A stretch of 64,000 nucleotides of DNA from Sthenelais limicola (GCA_942159475.1 OW804095.1:58370773-58434772); one strand, 5' to 3'; shown: positions 1 through 13,103, counted from the stretch's first letter. A program made the numbers and translations. The notes: generated by a model from the sequence alone, not told the origin.

Positions 1-3000
1 TTCTTGGAAGTATAGCGTTGTATAAGGACATCGCAAAGAAGCCATGCATTTAGCAATATGTATTGCGAACGATCTGTTATATTTAATTCTAGGTTTATTA
101 ATAAATTTTGCCTGGGCCCCATTATTGGTGGGGATCCGCCATAGTATTGGAGTAGTTGTTCAACATTCAAGTATTTTATGCGACTATAAATAAAATAATG
201 TGTATGATCGCATAAATAAAGGATTCCAACAGTGATGGTGGTATATATTGTAGCTATATCAGTTATCTCTGTGTCGCATATAATTCCCATATGCCATTAT
301 TGTCTGTGAAACTGCTCAAAAAAAAGTAATAGGCGTGAACGTGACGAGAACCAAGAATTAGAGGTACATTGTGTTAGTGAATTTCGTAAATAATTTGTCC
401 ATTTTTGAAACAATCAGGGGCTTCGTCGAGTACAGTTTTAGTCTTGTCGGCGGTACCCTTCCTTCATTCATATCAGCCTACGCGTCCAGGGCTTGCAATT
501 TTTTTTTCTATTCTAGAAAATGTTGCGTTCTGTATTTACCGTTTCTCGTTCATCTTGTACATAACCAGATTTAAGATTGTACATACTATATAAGGTATTA
601 TACATAGACTTGTGCAACATTATAACTCGTATTGCAACCTGTAACTTAAATTGTGGATACGTAGCTCTCTTTGTGTGACGGATTATTACAAAAAGGATAT
701 TTTTGTCAAGAGAAAGAGTTCATTCTGGGTGTTCAGGAACCCCTTGTCACCTGTGCTCCACGAACAAAAAAAATGAGTATCTGTCTTTTTCTACTACGAT
801 ATTAATCATGCCCTGCTACACAGTAAAAGTGAAAAAAAAAGTGAATTGTGCTCCAACATCGTTGATACTAAGTTTTGTATTCAATACTTTATGTGTTATC
901 TACTATGGTCTGCTCGTTTAGCAATACAGCAGACAGGGTTTCTAATAGTTGATGTGCTTTCCTACCGAGTTCTCATTGTTTTCCTATTAACATGTGTGGG
1001 TTTCTCTCTTCAAAAGGGACTCGAAATGAAATGTAATATTCAAAACACTAATGACCAAGAAAAAATTGAAATAGAAAAGAGTTCACATTCATCTCCAGAT
1101 AGTGCAGGGTATTATTTATTATCGATGTTAAATATACATTTGTAGTGCAGTCGGGAACTGGCAGTGTTTTCTTGCTCGGACCCATGTTTTTACATTATTG
1201 TCACAAACCTACCGCAGTACAACCTATTCACCTCATGGTCACCGAGTCTCAGTGCCTAGTGGTAGCTAAACCGGGTGGAAATAGATATATATATACTCCC
1301 TTCTTCGCTTACATGATATTCATAGTATCTTTGTCTACAGACTATAGATAATATGTCTTAAACACGTAACACCAGAGTGAACGCTACCTACAGAAACTGA
1401 AGTTTCGGCTTGAAAAATAAATATGAGAGAATGATAAATAGCAAATATAATGTATTGAGGGGAAACGACCCGGGTGCCTCGGCCTTATGATTCTTCAAGC
1501 GGTACGGAATCGGAAACGTTCCTGATATTAATTTTCATATAAGAATTGATATAGTTGAGTTTTCATATTTGATCATGTGTCTATCAAGAAGGACAGCTTT
1601 GTATTTCCATTTGATATCAGGCTTAAAGTAGAGAGTATCAATACTTCGTTTGGAACTCGGGTGTATTATGGTCGATACCTGCGTATTGATACTGGTTAGT
1701 TTGGAAGACAAACAGACAAAGATCCCATGTCCTGAGTCGTTATTTGGGCTATGGGTAGTTCTATTGGTCCCTGCAGACTTGAGGGATGGGATATAAGCGG
1801 ACCAGCTTGCAGTGATCGATCCGAATGTCAAATATTCCAGTGTTCTGGTTCCTGGCCCTCGTCAATTCGGGGAGGATCCGCGTGAATGTATTCTGGTGCG
1901 GGTCCTAGTCACGACCTTGCAGTAACGCTTTCTTTGGCGGTGCTCATTTTGTTTCCCAATGAATCGATTTTCGTACAAACATATCTAATATAACAGAGGT
2001 CTGGGAACCAGAATGTTTGGAAGTTACTTTTTTTATTATTGATAATTTTTTTTAAGTATGGATGTAAAGATGAGATACTTGGAGAGGGGTGAGTGACGTC
2101 GCGCCACGTCGGGGACGGGGTGCTATCTTGTTTATGTGTTGTGTCTCCGAATGGGAGACTTCCAAATGTGAGGCATTATGCATGCCTAGGTCACTTTAAT
2201 TAAAATGAATAAATTATTGGAAAAAAAACTAATAAAATGTCTATTTGTTCTCAATTTAGCAGATGTGTTTCATACGTCTATAGTCATCTTTGAGTAAGCT
2301 ATTAGTGAGTGTAAGTGTTGATCATAATACATATAAACGCTCAGATTTCAGGAAATAAATCTGAAAGTTTTCGTAAATCTCAATTAAAGTTTGGGGAATT
2401 TCATTTACACATATAAACATCGCTAGCTTAAAGCTACAACAAATTTATCTACTTTTAACAAGGGCGTCACTTCATTGAAGGAAATAATATACAAGACAAA
2501 ATTGCCCGACGGCGATCCCATCGCTCAATATTACACGCAGGAATATGGAAATTCGAGATAGCCCACTGGTAATTTTGTATTTATTATACCGTTCCTCATA
2601 TTTATTGAAATTAATGGCGACTACTGTTACATCCTCACTTCCGTATGATACACAGGACTGGCATGGGTGCCAATGCTGAAGCCTATGGTATTCCATATTA
2701 CCCGCTAGAAAGACTTAAAGGGTTACCTTAATCGCCCGACATTCACTGACGTATATGGGTAAAATCGCCAGAAAATTTACAATTCGCTTTCACCTATCTT
2801 TTCAAATAACCCAATTTAAGACAAAATACAGTTCAGCATAACCAAACAGATTGTTAGGCAAACAAGGCAATACTTAATATACTTGGTGTTGACGGTTTTT
2901 CGGTAAAATTTAGCAGAATTTACTAAATGTGTAGATCTGCCAATAGTGCCTTTTCTGAAGATCTGACCCATATATTCCCGTTCGGTATTTTTGTATATCA

Positions 3001-5278
3001 AAACTGCATATATACAGCTGATTTCAGCCGGTGACAAGGAACTCGCTATCACATGAGATCCATCGATAAGTAGATCCATCATGTAGGATAGTCCATACTC
3101 TGGCCTTGGAAGCAGATAGGAAGGTTGAAGAAGATAGACACAATTTGGGGGACAGAAGTAAAATAAATATTTCCTAGGATATCCTGGAAATCCACATCTA
3201 ATTTTAATACTATTAATAGCCCCGACGCCAATGTTATGTAGTCTAATCACACCGTGATGTCCTCAACATAATTGCAGATTAAACCTCAACTTCCAAGTAA
3301 GTCTCCGTTAACTAAAATTTACTAATTGAGGAGTACATGACCTGCCATACCCCGGCCCGTTTATGATTGCCTAATATTATTGGATGTGGGTGATAGTATA
3401 GCATTAATACTCGAGGTTTTGGATGGTCTAAGTGGTCTGTTGTGATATAATTACCGCAGTCGATTGAAGCATCTGAAAAACTAGTTCTGTGGAAAATGAA
3501 AATTTATCCAGTTGTTTTTCAAAATGTATCTTAAAAAGAGATACCACGATAATTGGTCAATTTGATTGGCAGAACATTCAAATATGAGAAGAACGCAAAG
3601 AACTCTCATCTTAAATTGTATAGTTAAATAGGTATAGTTAGATTTATAGGCTATGTCTGTCATGTGATGCTGGGCTTTCTCACCCCTCCCCTATGCCTGC
3701 ATGAACGGGATCTACTCAACTTCAGGTGTTTAACGTAAATGCATTATGTCATACGTGTACACAATTAGGGTACATTCATGCACATACACGCGGACACCCA
3801 TTCACACCTCCACACTCCCAACTGAACAGTACGCATGCACCAACCAAACTGGTAAACATTACTGGCCTCTGATAGCAGCCCCGGCTTGTTATTTGCGAAC
3901 CCTGGGATTCAACATACTCTCCTTGCATTGCCTTTTCTCAGAAGTATATACAGAGAATGATCAAAGTGGTGTATTCAACATGAAATGTTTAGATGTCTGC
4001 TGTGCCTTTTAAGAAGACAGTGATAGTAACCCTATTCTTTCATGAATTGAGACCAACCAATACAAACCATACACTAGAATCAGCTGTTCATTACACGGCT
4101 GGTGTCTGCGGTTTTCCTCAGGTAAGTGGCCCGGTATATAATTGTTATAATTCACGTTGGATGTGTAGCTACATGCTGCATGTATGTTCAGAGTAAGCCG
4201 TATTTAAGTTTAACCGTTTTTTTCTTTCTTTTTATTGTATTAATTACAATAACCTTAGGTAAAAATCAAGAAGGCAAATTAAGCTCGGATTTTTATTGCA
4301 TTCTCAGTCGGCACGTGTGTTCATGTGGACCTTAGCTGACCTTGCGCTATATTAATAGCCTAGATATATATGGTGTGTATAGGTACACATCCCTATACCA
4401 CCATATGCAGTCGCCCCACTTACAATGTACTGTGTGTTTGCTCAGATCGTAAATAGATAAATATCCTCCCGGTAGCATAATCCCAAAATGTCAATAGGAC
4501 GCCTCTTATCATCTATGGTGATGTAATGAAAAACATACATACATATGTACATGTTGTATGCTATTCCCGGTTGTATATATTTATAAGCTCGTTACATGGG
4601 CCATGACATGATTCAAATTAGGCCACAGTGTAAAATGATGAATCATGTTGACCTCCATATAACATGATATAATGTTGACCTCCATATAACATGATATAAT
4701 ATAATAAAAGTCAAGCCTATTATAACAATTGAGTTGTGAAAACAGTTATCACTAGATTTATTATCAGTCCAATTATCATTAATTTGGACTAAAATAGCAT
4801 GTAAATTTATTTAAATTGACTATAATCTATATGCAGACAATATACAAAGCTAAACCACATAAACTGTCTTATACTGCACCCATAGTTATATAGTTGTCTT
4901 CGCTTACATCTAAATACTCTATTGAACTCTATCATTTGCTATATGCCGTGGATGGACTACAGAGTGCAGCACATAATTATATGAACATTACAGATATCAC
5001 TATCAGTTTATTTACTGAGTATAAAAATGCAGATGTATACGGGATCGGCGATTTTTATCCATTGATTATCTATAGGTCACTGGGCCATATTTTATATAGC
5101 CTACCATAGTCTATTATAATCTATGACCTTCCGACCATGATTGGAGTATGATTTATTTGTGTATGGGAAGAACTTAATACAATGTCTCTTCAACTTCTAT
5201 TTTCAGTGTAAATTCACGTGGGTAATACTCTAAATAGCTAGAACACTGGGAGTCTCCCATCCCGCTTATAGTGGACCA
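1..5278. other. Upstream intergenic stretch without a recognised gene
   Basis: Only short unrelated open frames are present and none resembles a known domain. A locally GC-richer patch at about 1680-1930 gives a short Cys-containing plus-strand frame that I could not assign. The only clear structure is the small tandem duplication at 4645-4698, listed separately. The promoter and any non-coding 5' exon of the Rab gene should lie in the right-hand part, but I see no convincing TATA box or initiator. Confidence 0.6.
4645..4698. repeat. 27-bp tandem duplication
   Basis: Two adjacent copies of a 27-bp unit beginning ATGTTGACCTCCATATAAC; the second starts at 4672. The copies are identical by eye, which points to a recent replication-slippage or unequal-exchange event. 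Confidence 0.85.
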
Positions 5279-7249
5279 ATGCCGACCGAAACGTCCCATA
5301 CAATGCCATACAAAGGTAAGGATATCGAACAATCGGATATGTGATATATTTGGATTACCATGCATAAATATGTTGGGGAAGTGTTTGCGAAACCGCGACA
5401 TGACGTTTTCTTGAATTATCGAAAAGTGAAAAGACCACACTCATATCGGAAATATCAGTGGCCAATCACCGAAAGTTTCGTCTCTTCTGCCGTGTTATCG
5501 TACTTGACCAGAAAACTTCGCAAAAATTACTGCCGAAAAGTTATATATCATATCTAGGCTAACTGTGACAAGTATGTTCTTTTTGCAATACAGTTGTCAT
5601 ACTTGGAGATGCTGGTGTGGGAAAATCCAACCTGCATGCCCGATTCATATACGATCAATACCACGAGGGCCACACAGCAACAATAGGCGTGGATTTTGGC
5701 GTCAAACGCTTCGTCTTTGGGACGCGGAATATCTCTGTTCATGTATGGGATACTGCTGGGCAGGAACGTTTCCAAGCAATGGCTATTCGAACGTGAGTTA
5801 CATATATATAGATATAAACGTGTAATTGAAATGCATACAGTCCCCATAGGATAGGAGGTCATTAATTTTTAATTAATACTATGATGGCTGAACTATTATG
5901 ACCTCTAGTGTAGTATGTATGTACATGCAGTCCTGCCGATATGGGATCTCCATGGAGATTTAACTTAGGTTATATAGTGGAATAAACAATTTGAATGAAA
6001 AATAGTTCATACTTACTTATTCACTACATGCAGGTACCTGAGGAATGCTATGGGCGTGGTGCTTGTCTATGATGTCTCAAACAGAAAAACTTTTGAACAT
6101 ATTTTATCTTGGAAGCGGCATGTGGATACTAGTGAAATTCTTCACAGGGACGTAACATGTATTCTCGTTGGGAACAAAGCGGACGCTGAGAAAGAACGGC
6201 AAGTAACCACACAAGAAGGCCTACAATTAGCTGGTACGACATCCACTTGTCATTACCTTGGATATATATTCTTCTGATTGCCTAAAACCGATTCAGAACT
6301 AAATTTAAGGACACCCTGTCTAAGTGTTAGTTTAATAATACCAATGCCTTAATTCTATAGTATTTTTAAGAGCATTCTATAGATTTAGTATTCTTAATAC
6401 TACTTGTATGTTGCTTTAAAAATAGGCCTACCAGGAAGTGCATCTCCCATTTCGAGAAGTGTGTCGACCCTATTGTAGATAATATAATTACGTTAGGTAT
6501 CCCGGTCGCATGTCAGCGAATATTGTGGTCACTTCTAATATTGTACTCTTGTTTTATATTTTATCAGACAGTCATTCAATGTTATTTATGGAAGCATCGG
6601 CAAAGATGGGAACAAACGTCGAACAAATCTTCCGTCTTCTTATCGGAGGTATGGTACCAATGGTATAACGCATTCGATGATTAAGCCAGTAACTTAGGCC
6701 TAATTGATACGATACTAATCTGCCCAGATCTTATTACCGGGATCCATCCCCCCCCCCCCCCCTTATACAATCAATGTAATTCTATAATAATTATAGATGG
6801 CGATGTCTGATTAGACTTATACAATTAACCCCTCTTCTCAGGCTTCCCAGTGATTAATACTATACTATTAATACTATAGGCCTATAGTTATTAAATTTTC
6901 AAACGGGTGCGAATAAAAGAATCGGATAATGGATAAACATTCCCTTATTAATATGAGTAATACAAAATCATATATTCAAATTTCAATTTGTAGATCTATT
7001 TGTTGTAAGTTCTTTCTATATTTCTAATTCTGCATGTGAAATGAACAATAGTGCTAGTGTAGAGACACTCTCAAAGATGTATTTTCTTTTACAGAGATCG
7101 ACCTGAAAGAAATGAACCCGAAATCTCCGACAATATCATGGTTTTACGAGGACCATTCGCGTCCACACAAACACCCGGCGTTTCACAGTTTTTCCCTGTC
7201 GTGCTCTTATCCGCCACCGTGTGACTCTGGTCGGAACTGCTGCTCTTAG
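5279..7249 (+). CDS. Rab-family small GTPase, five exons
   Basis: A spliced gene for a membrane-trafficking Rab GTPase. The exons are 5279-5315, 5594-5792, 6034-6233, 6568-6648 and 7095-7249, all with GT/AG borders and matching phases. Two in-frame starts exist: 5279 (223 aa) and 5303 (215 aa); 5303 has the better -3 A. Numbering from 5303, the P-loop GDAGVGKS is residues 9-16, the switch I Thr is T34 (ATIGVDF), G3 is WDTAGQERF with Q61, G4 is NKAD at 118-121 and G5 is EASAK at 146-150. The tail ends CCS, a double-cysteine prenylation signal. Family knowledge: switch II here is one residue longer than in Rab8-type proteins, as in Rab33, while GKSNL follows Rab11. I infer a divergent Rab, subfamily unassigned. 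All catalytic motifs are intact and no frame break is visible, so it is probably functional. Confidence 0.9.
6748..6762. repeat. Homopolymer C15 in intron 4 of the Rab gene
   Basis: A run of 15 C residues inside the 446-bp last intron of the Rab gene. It is a likely length-polymorphic tract with no sign of effect on the splice sites. Confidence 0.9.
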
Positions 7250-7978
7250 GGACTGCTTTTACACAATTGCAATAAGTGAACCTGGCAGGTGTCGCCAAAG
7301 TATTATTATTTGGCAGTTTAATTATTGTCAACAACTATGAAATGTGGGTTTCTAGCCTGCATAATTCATGGTGCAGGCCTACTGTGATAATAGATACTTA
7401 TATAAAATGACTTCGATCTCTCATTGGGTGAAAACTCATGACTGACTGATCATCATATCAAGTCACTGAACAAGTCGACCAAATAGACCTACAGTATTGT
7501 ACACCGTTTGGCCTACTATTAATATATGTACATCCGACAGTATTAAAACGACGAAGTGAATATGCTGTGACCTTTATACCAACTAAGTTGTTTTGCTAAA
7601 TTGAAATTTAGCAAAGCAAGTTATGCATGCATGGTAGGCTATAGAAACGGCTGTGGGAAACTGGATCGTTTAAACCGTATATACGTGCTGAATGATATCC
7701 ATATACTTTCCCCCGATAAATATGTCTTATACAATACATGTTTTTCTCGATGGTGGTGGAAACAGTCCCAATATTTGGGACGTATATGTGTGAAATTCTA
7801 TTCGCGCCTCGTAATTACCATCCAGGTGTGAAGCACATTGTTGTAAAATATATCGCGTTATAAACCTGCTGTAAGCAAAATGTTATTTTTTACCGAGATA
7901 TAAGATGATTATTGTGTAAAGGAAATAGAAGTATTATCTACATATAAATTTATTTTTGTATTTCTTTTCTTTTACCAA

Positions 7979-7984
7979 AATAAA
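7979..7984 (+). terminator. Candidate poly(A) signal of the Rab gene
   Basis: An AATAAA hexamer lies 730 bp after the Rab stop codon. It is followed by A/T-rich sequence and no other gene intervenes, so 7250 to about 8000 would be the 3' UTR. The short ORF at 7601-7831 falls inside this UTR and resembles nothing known. Transcript evidence is absent. Confidence 0.4.
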
Positions 7985-9388
7985 TGTAATGAAAAGAATG
8001 CCAAATTTTAGTCTGACGACGAAACATCATATATATGCATGTTATGTTTATTGTCTGATATTCAATTTAAAAAATCCGTTTAAGAGTGACTGGTACACAA
8101 ACAATAAAACAGGATTTATTGTGGAAATCTGACGAGAATGGAAATTACCCCCCCCCCCCCAACCGCCCGCCCGCCCTTTCCCCTGTTAGGACCACCCCCT
8201 CCTCGCCCCCTCCTAGGGCTTCCCCCTATCGACTCAGTTATATGATCGATTTAATAGTACATTTATAACGGGCAAATATCACAATTTTCCTTTTCATGTC
8301 ATAACCCTGACAGTTAGTTAGTAATTAAGCTACTTTCAGTTTGATTAAATTCATTTAAATGCTGTCCAATACAGAAAGTCATTCGAACCAGTCTCAACTC
8401 AAATGGTGGCTGCATGAGACCTGTCTCTAGAATGGTAACTAAATACTGAAGGACAAAAATCAGAGTCCTAGGGAAAGGAGAGTGAGTTTTTATTCATGTC
8501 ATGGTGGGGGTAGATCCAGGGGAGATGTTCGGGGGAGGGTTGAAACCTAGAACCCATTTATTCACGCTGTAATGTTGAATGACTGGTTTCAACCATCTAA
8601 ACATTTTCACCATTAATGGTTTTATACTCGACTTTTAAACGAGGATATTTAAGTATAACAGGGACCTTTAATATATCATTATCAATATACAGTTTCAGCA
8701 AGTATTCATTTCTTTTGCCGATGATATTTTAAATCTATCATGTGTTGAATTATGTTGTTTATGTAATAAGGTGCTAGGTATGTTAGCGATTTTATATTTG
8801 GTATTAATCTCAGAAACTAAGGAAAACAATTTCTGTTCGGTGTACTAGCGTTTGATATCAGGTAATAATGTTATCTAGGATGTTATTTTTCCTGTTGCAT
8901 GTGTCGCCATCGAATTCACATTTGTTAAAAAAGTGAAAGTTGTTGAATAAAATTGACAGTACAATTCCGATATTACATTATTAGTAATGATTGCATCGAG
9001 GAGATTTGGTCACTGTTTGGTTTATTCAATATCTAAACAGTCGGCTTTAAAGATCATCTTGATAAATAATGGATGAACGTTTTCTTTGTCCCGTGAGACA
9101 TGTACAGCACCTTTAAAAACATATTAAATTAAAACTATTGGAAATTACATGCTCTTCCGACACCAAATTCCAACGGTGTTCAGAATTATGGAATTGCATG
9201 TTGTCCCACAGGGTAGGAATCTCCACTATAATGTTTTTTTTAAAGAACCATAATAGTTAATTGTGACTCATTAACTGCTCTCATGGCATAATTACTCTAT
9301 GTTAATTTTTCACCGCCTTTTGCAACTAAATCAATTGTTTCCAGGGAAGTTGAATATTTTAAGCGCTCCATAGATAAGATCCGAATAA
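7985..9388. other. Intergenic, C-rich tract only
   Basis: C13 at 8148-8160 is followed by a C-rich stretch to about 8220. The rest is AT-rich unique-looking sequence. I see no exon and no repeat structure. Confidence 0.6.
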
Positions 9389-9739
9389 TTAGGTATCCAA
9401 TTCTGGAAGCTGAACCAACATCAGAGATGTGGTGATCCACACTTTACTATAGATTTCGGAGAAAGAGATGGTGTACGTGATCAATTAGGTTTCGATAGAC
9501 TATCCACTATTGTTGTGGTTTTGATAGGCCTACCGCAATCTCATAGTGAGCACACTTTGATTGACGCACTTGTTGAAGTTTGTATAAATCATTTTTTGAA
9601 CGAGATTCGCCATAGGCGAATACTAATGTCTTTTTCCTGGACTGACCTCAAGGACGTAATTCCAACCTCGAATCCCCGTCGAGACCGTCCTCAGAGCTGT
9701 TATTTTGGCCGTCAATGGGTGCCCAAAATGAATAGGTAA
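9389..9739 (+). CDS. Unrecognised 116-residue open frame, doubtful
   Basis: A plus-strand frame stays open from just after a TAA at 9386 to a TGA-free end at the TAG stop of 9737. Near its start is the tract CGDPHFTIDFGERDG, which recalls the Gly-Asp-Pro-His-Phe opening of von Willebrand factor type D and related extracellular domains. The following Cys residues and glycines of such a domain are not present. There is no Met until well inside. It could be one exon, a decayed gene piece or chance; an open stretch of this length is expected a few times by chance in a window this size. Confidence 0.18.
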   Translation, partial: LGIQFWKLNQHQRCGDPHFTIDFGERDGVRDQLGFDRLSTIVVVLIGLPQSHSEHTLIDALVEVCINHFLNEIRHRRILMSFSWTDLKDVIPTSNPRRDRPQSCYFGRQWVPKMNR

Positions 9740-9984
9740 ATCCACTTTACGCCGCTTAGTTCCCAATTCCATGTACTACTACTACTTGCCCTGTACAGAG
9801 AAATATAGTGGTTAACCAATGATATGCTTGGATTTAGTGGGACTGTTGCTTAAAGTTAGGGAGGACAAATTTGTATTGATATGAATATTGGACCCCTACT
9901 TCGTTAATGGTTTTCCCTACCCTTGAATGGCTGGATGTCTCTGTTTCATAAAGTCTGTAAGGAAAACCTTCTCATTTCTATCTC

Positions 9985-10359
9985 CTCATCGCCCTTTTCT
10001 TCCTCCACCTCCTCCTCCTCCTCCTCATCTTTGCGTGATTGGACACCTACTGTATTGCTATAGCTAAATAGCTTTCCCTCTCTCTCTTTCTCCTCCTCCC
10101 TTTCTCTCTCTCTCTATCTCTATCTCTCTCTCTTTCTCCTCCTCTTCCTCCTCCTCCTCTCCTCCTCCTCCTGTAGTATAATGTAAGTAAAAGCCTATTT
10201 TGCCAAGTGTCCTCCTCCTACTTCTTCTTCTTCTTTTTCCTCCTCCTCCTTCTCGGCATGATTGGACGTCTACTGCGTTGCTATAGCCAAATAGCTTTCC
10301 CGACCCTGGAAAATGATTTTTTAAATGGCTTTCCCGGCCCTGGAAAATAGTTATTTTTG

Positions 10360-10392
<33 letters not shown>
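9985..10392. repeat. Pyrimidine-rich microsatellite block with embedded duplications
   Basis: Long (TCC)n, (TTC)n and (TC)n tracts, including about 17 TC units ending at 10392. A 45-bp non-repetitive unit beginning at 10033 (GCGTGATTGGACACCTACTG) returns, slightly altered, at 10256. A third level is a 33- to 36-bp doublet at about 10290-10350 sharing GGCTTTCCCGGCCCTGGAAA. The long minus-strand ORF over this block is only Glu/Arg repeats from the tracts. Confidence 0.85.
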
Positions 10393-10395
<3 letters not shown>

Positions 10396-12683
10396 GTATT
10401 GGAATGTATGCCTTCAAGGTAAATGCAAGTATTTTAATGAGGATATTTTATGAGTTGTTATATATGATACGTTTCCTTCTCCCCCCCCTTCTCTCTCTCC
10501 GTTTCTCATTAATAAACTTATTCTCAGACTTATGCTATTATCAAATTATTCTCATACTTATAATTATACTTGTAATCATAATTATATAATCAAAATCTCG
10601 TTCATAGCGAGTGCCTAGGCACTCGTACATCTCTTGTTGTTATTTCCTACACACAGTCATTATTACCACGCTTTAATTATCCTTAATATACACTAATTTT
10701 GGCTGTCCAACAAAACGTTGCATCATAATTTAATCAGCAAATATTTATAACATCACTCATGTATGGAATATATTCTCCCGACAGTATTCATGTTCCATTA
10801 TGTCCAAACAAGGCGCAAGTATTTTCGCTATATATAGTCTATTGTACTTTTTGTCTGTTATAACCACAGTCATAGTTCGTGGGACCTCATATATACACAG
10901 CCACGTCTTCAAGAATCTTACAGGCCATCTGCTGATGGCCCTTTGGAGACATTATCCACTCTTTTGCAAGCTCTCAACCAATTGCCCTCTTCTTTGCCTC
11001 CCATCCTGACATTTCCATCGGAGCCAATGCGAACTCTACCAAGACATATCCCACAGTCTATCCGTCTGTGCATTTATAGATCTATTCATTATCCTACACG
11101 TTTTAAGTATCCCATGGGTCATCATTAAGATATTCAATGCAAATAGGAATTCTTTGAGATTTGTTTCGATGGTCAGCCCCTTTTTTTTGTTTTTGAAAAA
11201 ACTTGTATTCAAGATTCCTGCCAACCCGACTTCATACATTTTTTTTCTCGACTTCATACATACTAAGACATTTTTTTATGGAAGTAAAATGGAAACAATC
11301 AACTGCAATATGACACTGGCTTCCCCAGGATTATCTCACCGATGGATGACTACCCTTGTGGTCAGCCCCTTAATTTAAAAATCCTCCAGGTGATTGTACT
11401 AAAGATAACAGAACATTATGCACGAATACATTTCATATTCGCTTAGGATTTCAATCCCGACCCGGAGGAATTTCAACCCGCAGTTATTAAAAAAGCCAAG
11501 AAGAGAATATTAAAAGAGGTGTATAGGTCAGTTTCTCAAAAGTTACTCGCAAGCGCATGCAATCTCTTTTATTTTAAGATCAGATGTTATCAATAGCTAG
11601 GAGCATACATATGGTCTCTTCCATTGTGTGATGCAAATTTACCACGACCGTTTATCAATTTTTAGAGAACAATAACCATGAAGTAGAACCATTGCTGAAA
11701 GCTTATTATGTGCACTCCGTATATGACGCTACTTGTTCCGCAATATTTCACCCTGGTGATTAATTAATACACCTGCAAGGAATATGAGGATTTTGAATCA
11801 AAATATGAAACCTATGTAGCCTATATCAGGGAGGTATATAGCCTAACCCCCTGCCTATATCAATAAGGTGAGCAATATATTGGCATATCTATAAATTCGA
11901 CGGGCAGCAAGCTAGAAGATGAGAAAGTGTTATACTACCAGGTGGACAGACAGACCCTGAGGGCATGTCTACATAGTATGAATATATATTAGGTGTCATG
12001 CACATGCGTGGAGGTATGTCCACCAGTGAGACGTGTCACAGCTAAGAAACCAGAGCTGTGACCAGTTGAATAAAAGAGACATTGCCATTCGGAAGTCAGT
12101 CATTCGGCAGTCATTCAGAAGGCAGTGTGTGGACCATTCAGTCAAGGAAATATGTGTTGGACTTACTTCATTTAACATTAAGATTAACAGTAACTAGTAT
12201 ATACTTATTAACAGCAGAGTATATCAAAAGTGATAACGATGAGAGTGTACACTAAGATGGGATGGGGTGCATGGGTCAAAACCTTAATTTTCTGTTCCTG
12301 GTATTCAGTATTATGTATGCCGCAACATTATGTGAGGAAATACTGGTCAATTTTGTAAAGTTGGCGCTCTTGATCTTATACTATAAACAGCTATGTGAAA
12401 TATACATTGTCTTCGTCATTTTGGTGCTGGTCCTTGACCAAAAACATAAATAAGAAGTTCTGCTTCCAGTCATTATTCGGCCACATGCACGATAATGAGA
12501 TTATTCTAATGGTCTAACAATATGAGTTATCGATGCTTTAATATAATATCAGTAGCTCCTATCAACAAATATAATGGTCGGGGTTTACCGGCCAAGTACC
12601 TGTATATCTTTCTTCTCATCCCTAGCTTGAGTCTAGGCTTCAAGTACCCCATTGGACAGTGATAGCGCCTGTATGGGAGATAA
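10393..12683. other. Intergenic, nothing recognised
   Basis: Several ORFs of 60-75 codons occur but overlap one another on both strands and show no domain. One at 12262-12453 begins with a hydrophobic, signal-like run (residues 9-22), but the rest is also hydrophobic low-complexity sequence, so I do not call it. Confidence 0.55.
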
Positions 12684-13103
12684 AGCAACTGTTGCAATCC
12701 ACGAATACATCACTACCATGTTGGTAAGGATGCTACCTACCTCGTCTTGTTCAAGTTCTCGCCACTAGAAGTCACTCCGGTGTCAGTCCGCAAATACTTG
12801 CTCACGTGTCTCGATCACGAAGGGCTCAGGGTTTACGAAGAGCAGCTCATTCAAGATCTCTTCCTACTGGCAGGGAAATAAGAGGGGGAAAGAGTGGGCG
12901 CATGGTCAGCAGAGAGCATCAGCAAGCTTCTAAAGCATCTCATGACATTATATTCTATACAGAAGAGAGGCGGGACAGAGCGACAGGGTAGATATATAGT
13001 ATATTATACACTGTTCATGTCTTCTGTCACCTGTTTGCGGGAATCAATCAATCAAGATCTAATAACAAATGGATTTAATATTGTTATAGGGATTGGGAAA
13101 TAA
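12684..13103 (+). pseudogene. Unrecognised coding-like stretch with one internal stop
   Basis: One frame is open from 12684 to 13103 except for a TAA at 12879-12881. The first part reads as well-balanced protein, for example YLVLFKFSPLEVTPVS followed by RKYLLTCLDHEGLRVYEEQL, and the part after the stop continues with helix-like ESISKLLKHLMTLYSIQK. Local base composition is less AT-rich than the flanks. The LLxC...EGLRVYE pattern loosely recalls gag-like proteins of invertebrate retroelements, but I do not recognise a family. It may be a decayed mobile-element gene, a host pseudogene or chance. A GTAAGG donor-like site occurs at 12724. Confidence 0.3.

Noticed and set aside
1680..1930. Short Cys-containing plus frame in a GC-richer patch
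   Set aside because: Only about 45 codons with four Cys; spacing matches no module that I know.
5554..5862. Minus-strand ORF of 102 codons, and the plus ORF 5565-5825
   Set aside because: Both are shadows of Rab exon 2 in other frames or run through its splice sites.
7089..7334. Minus-strand ORF of 81 codons
   Set aside because: It lies antisense to the last Rab exon and exists only because that exon is open on both strands.
10064..10417. Glu/Arg-rich 117-codon minus ORF
   Set aside because: It is a direct translation of the CT microsatellites.
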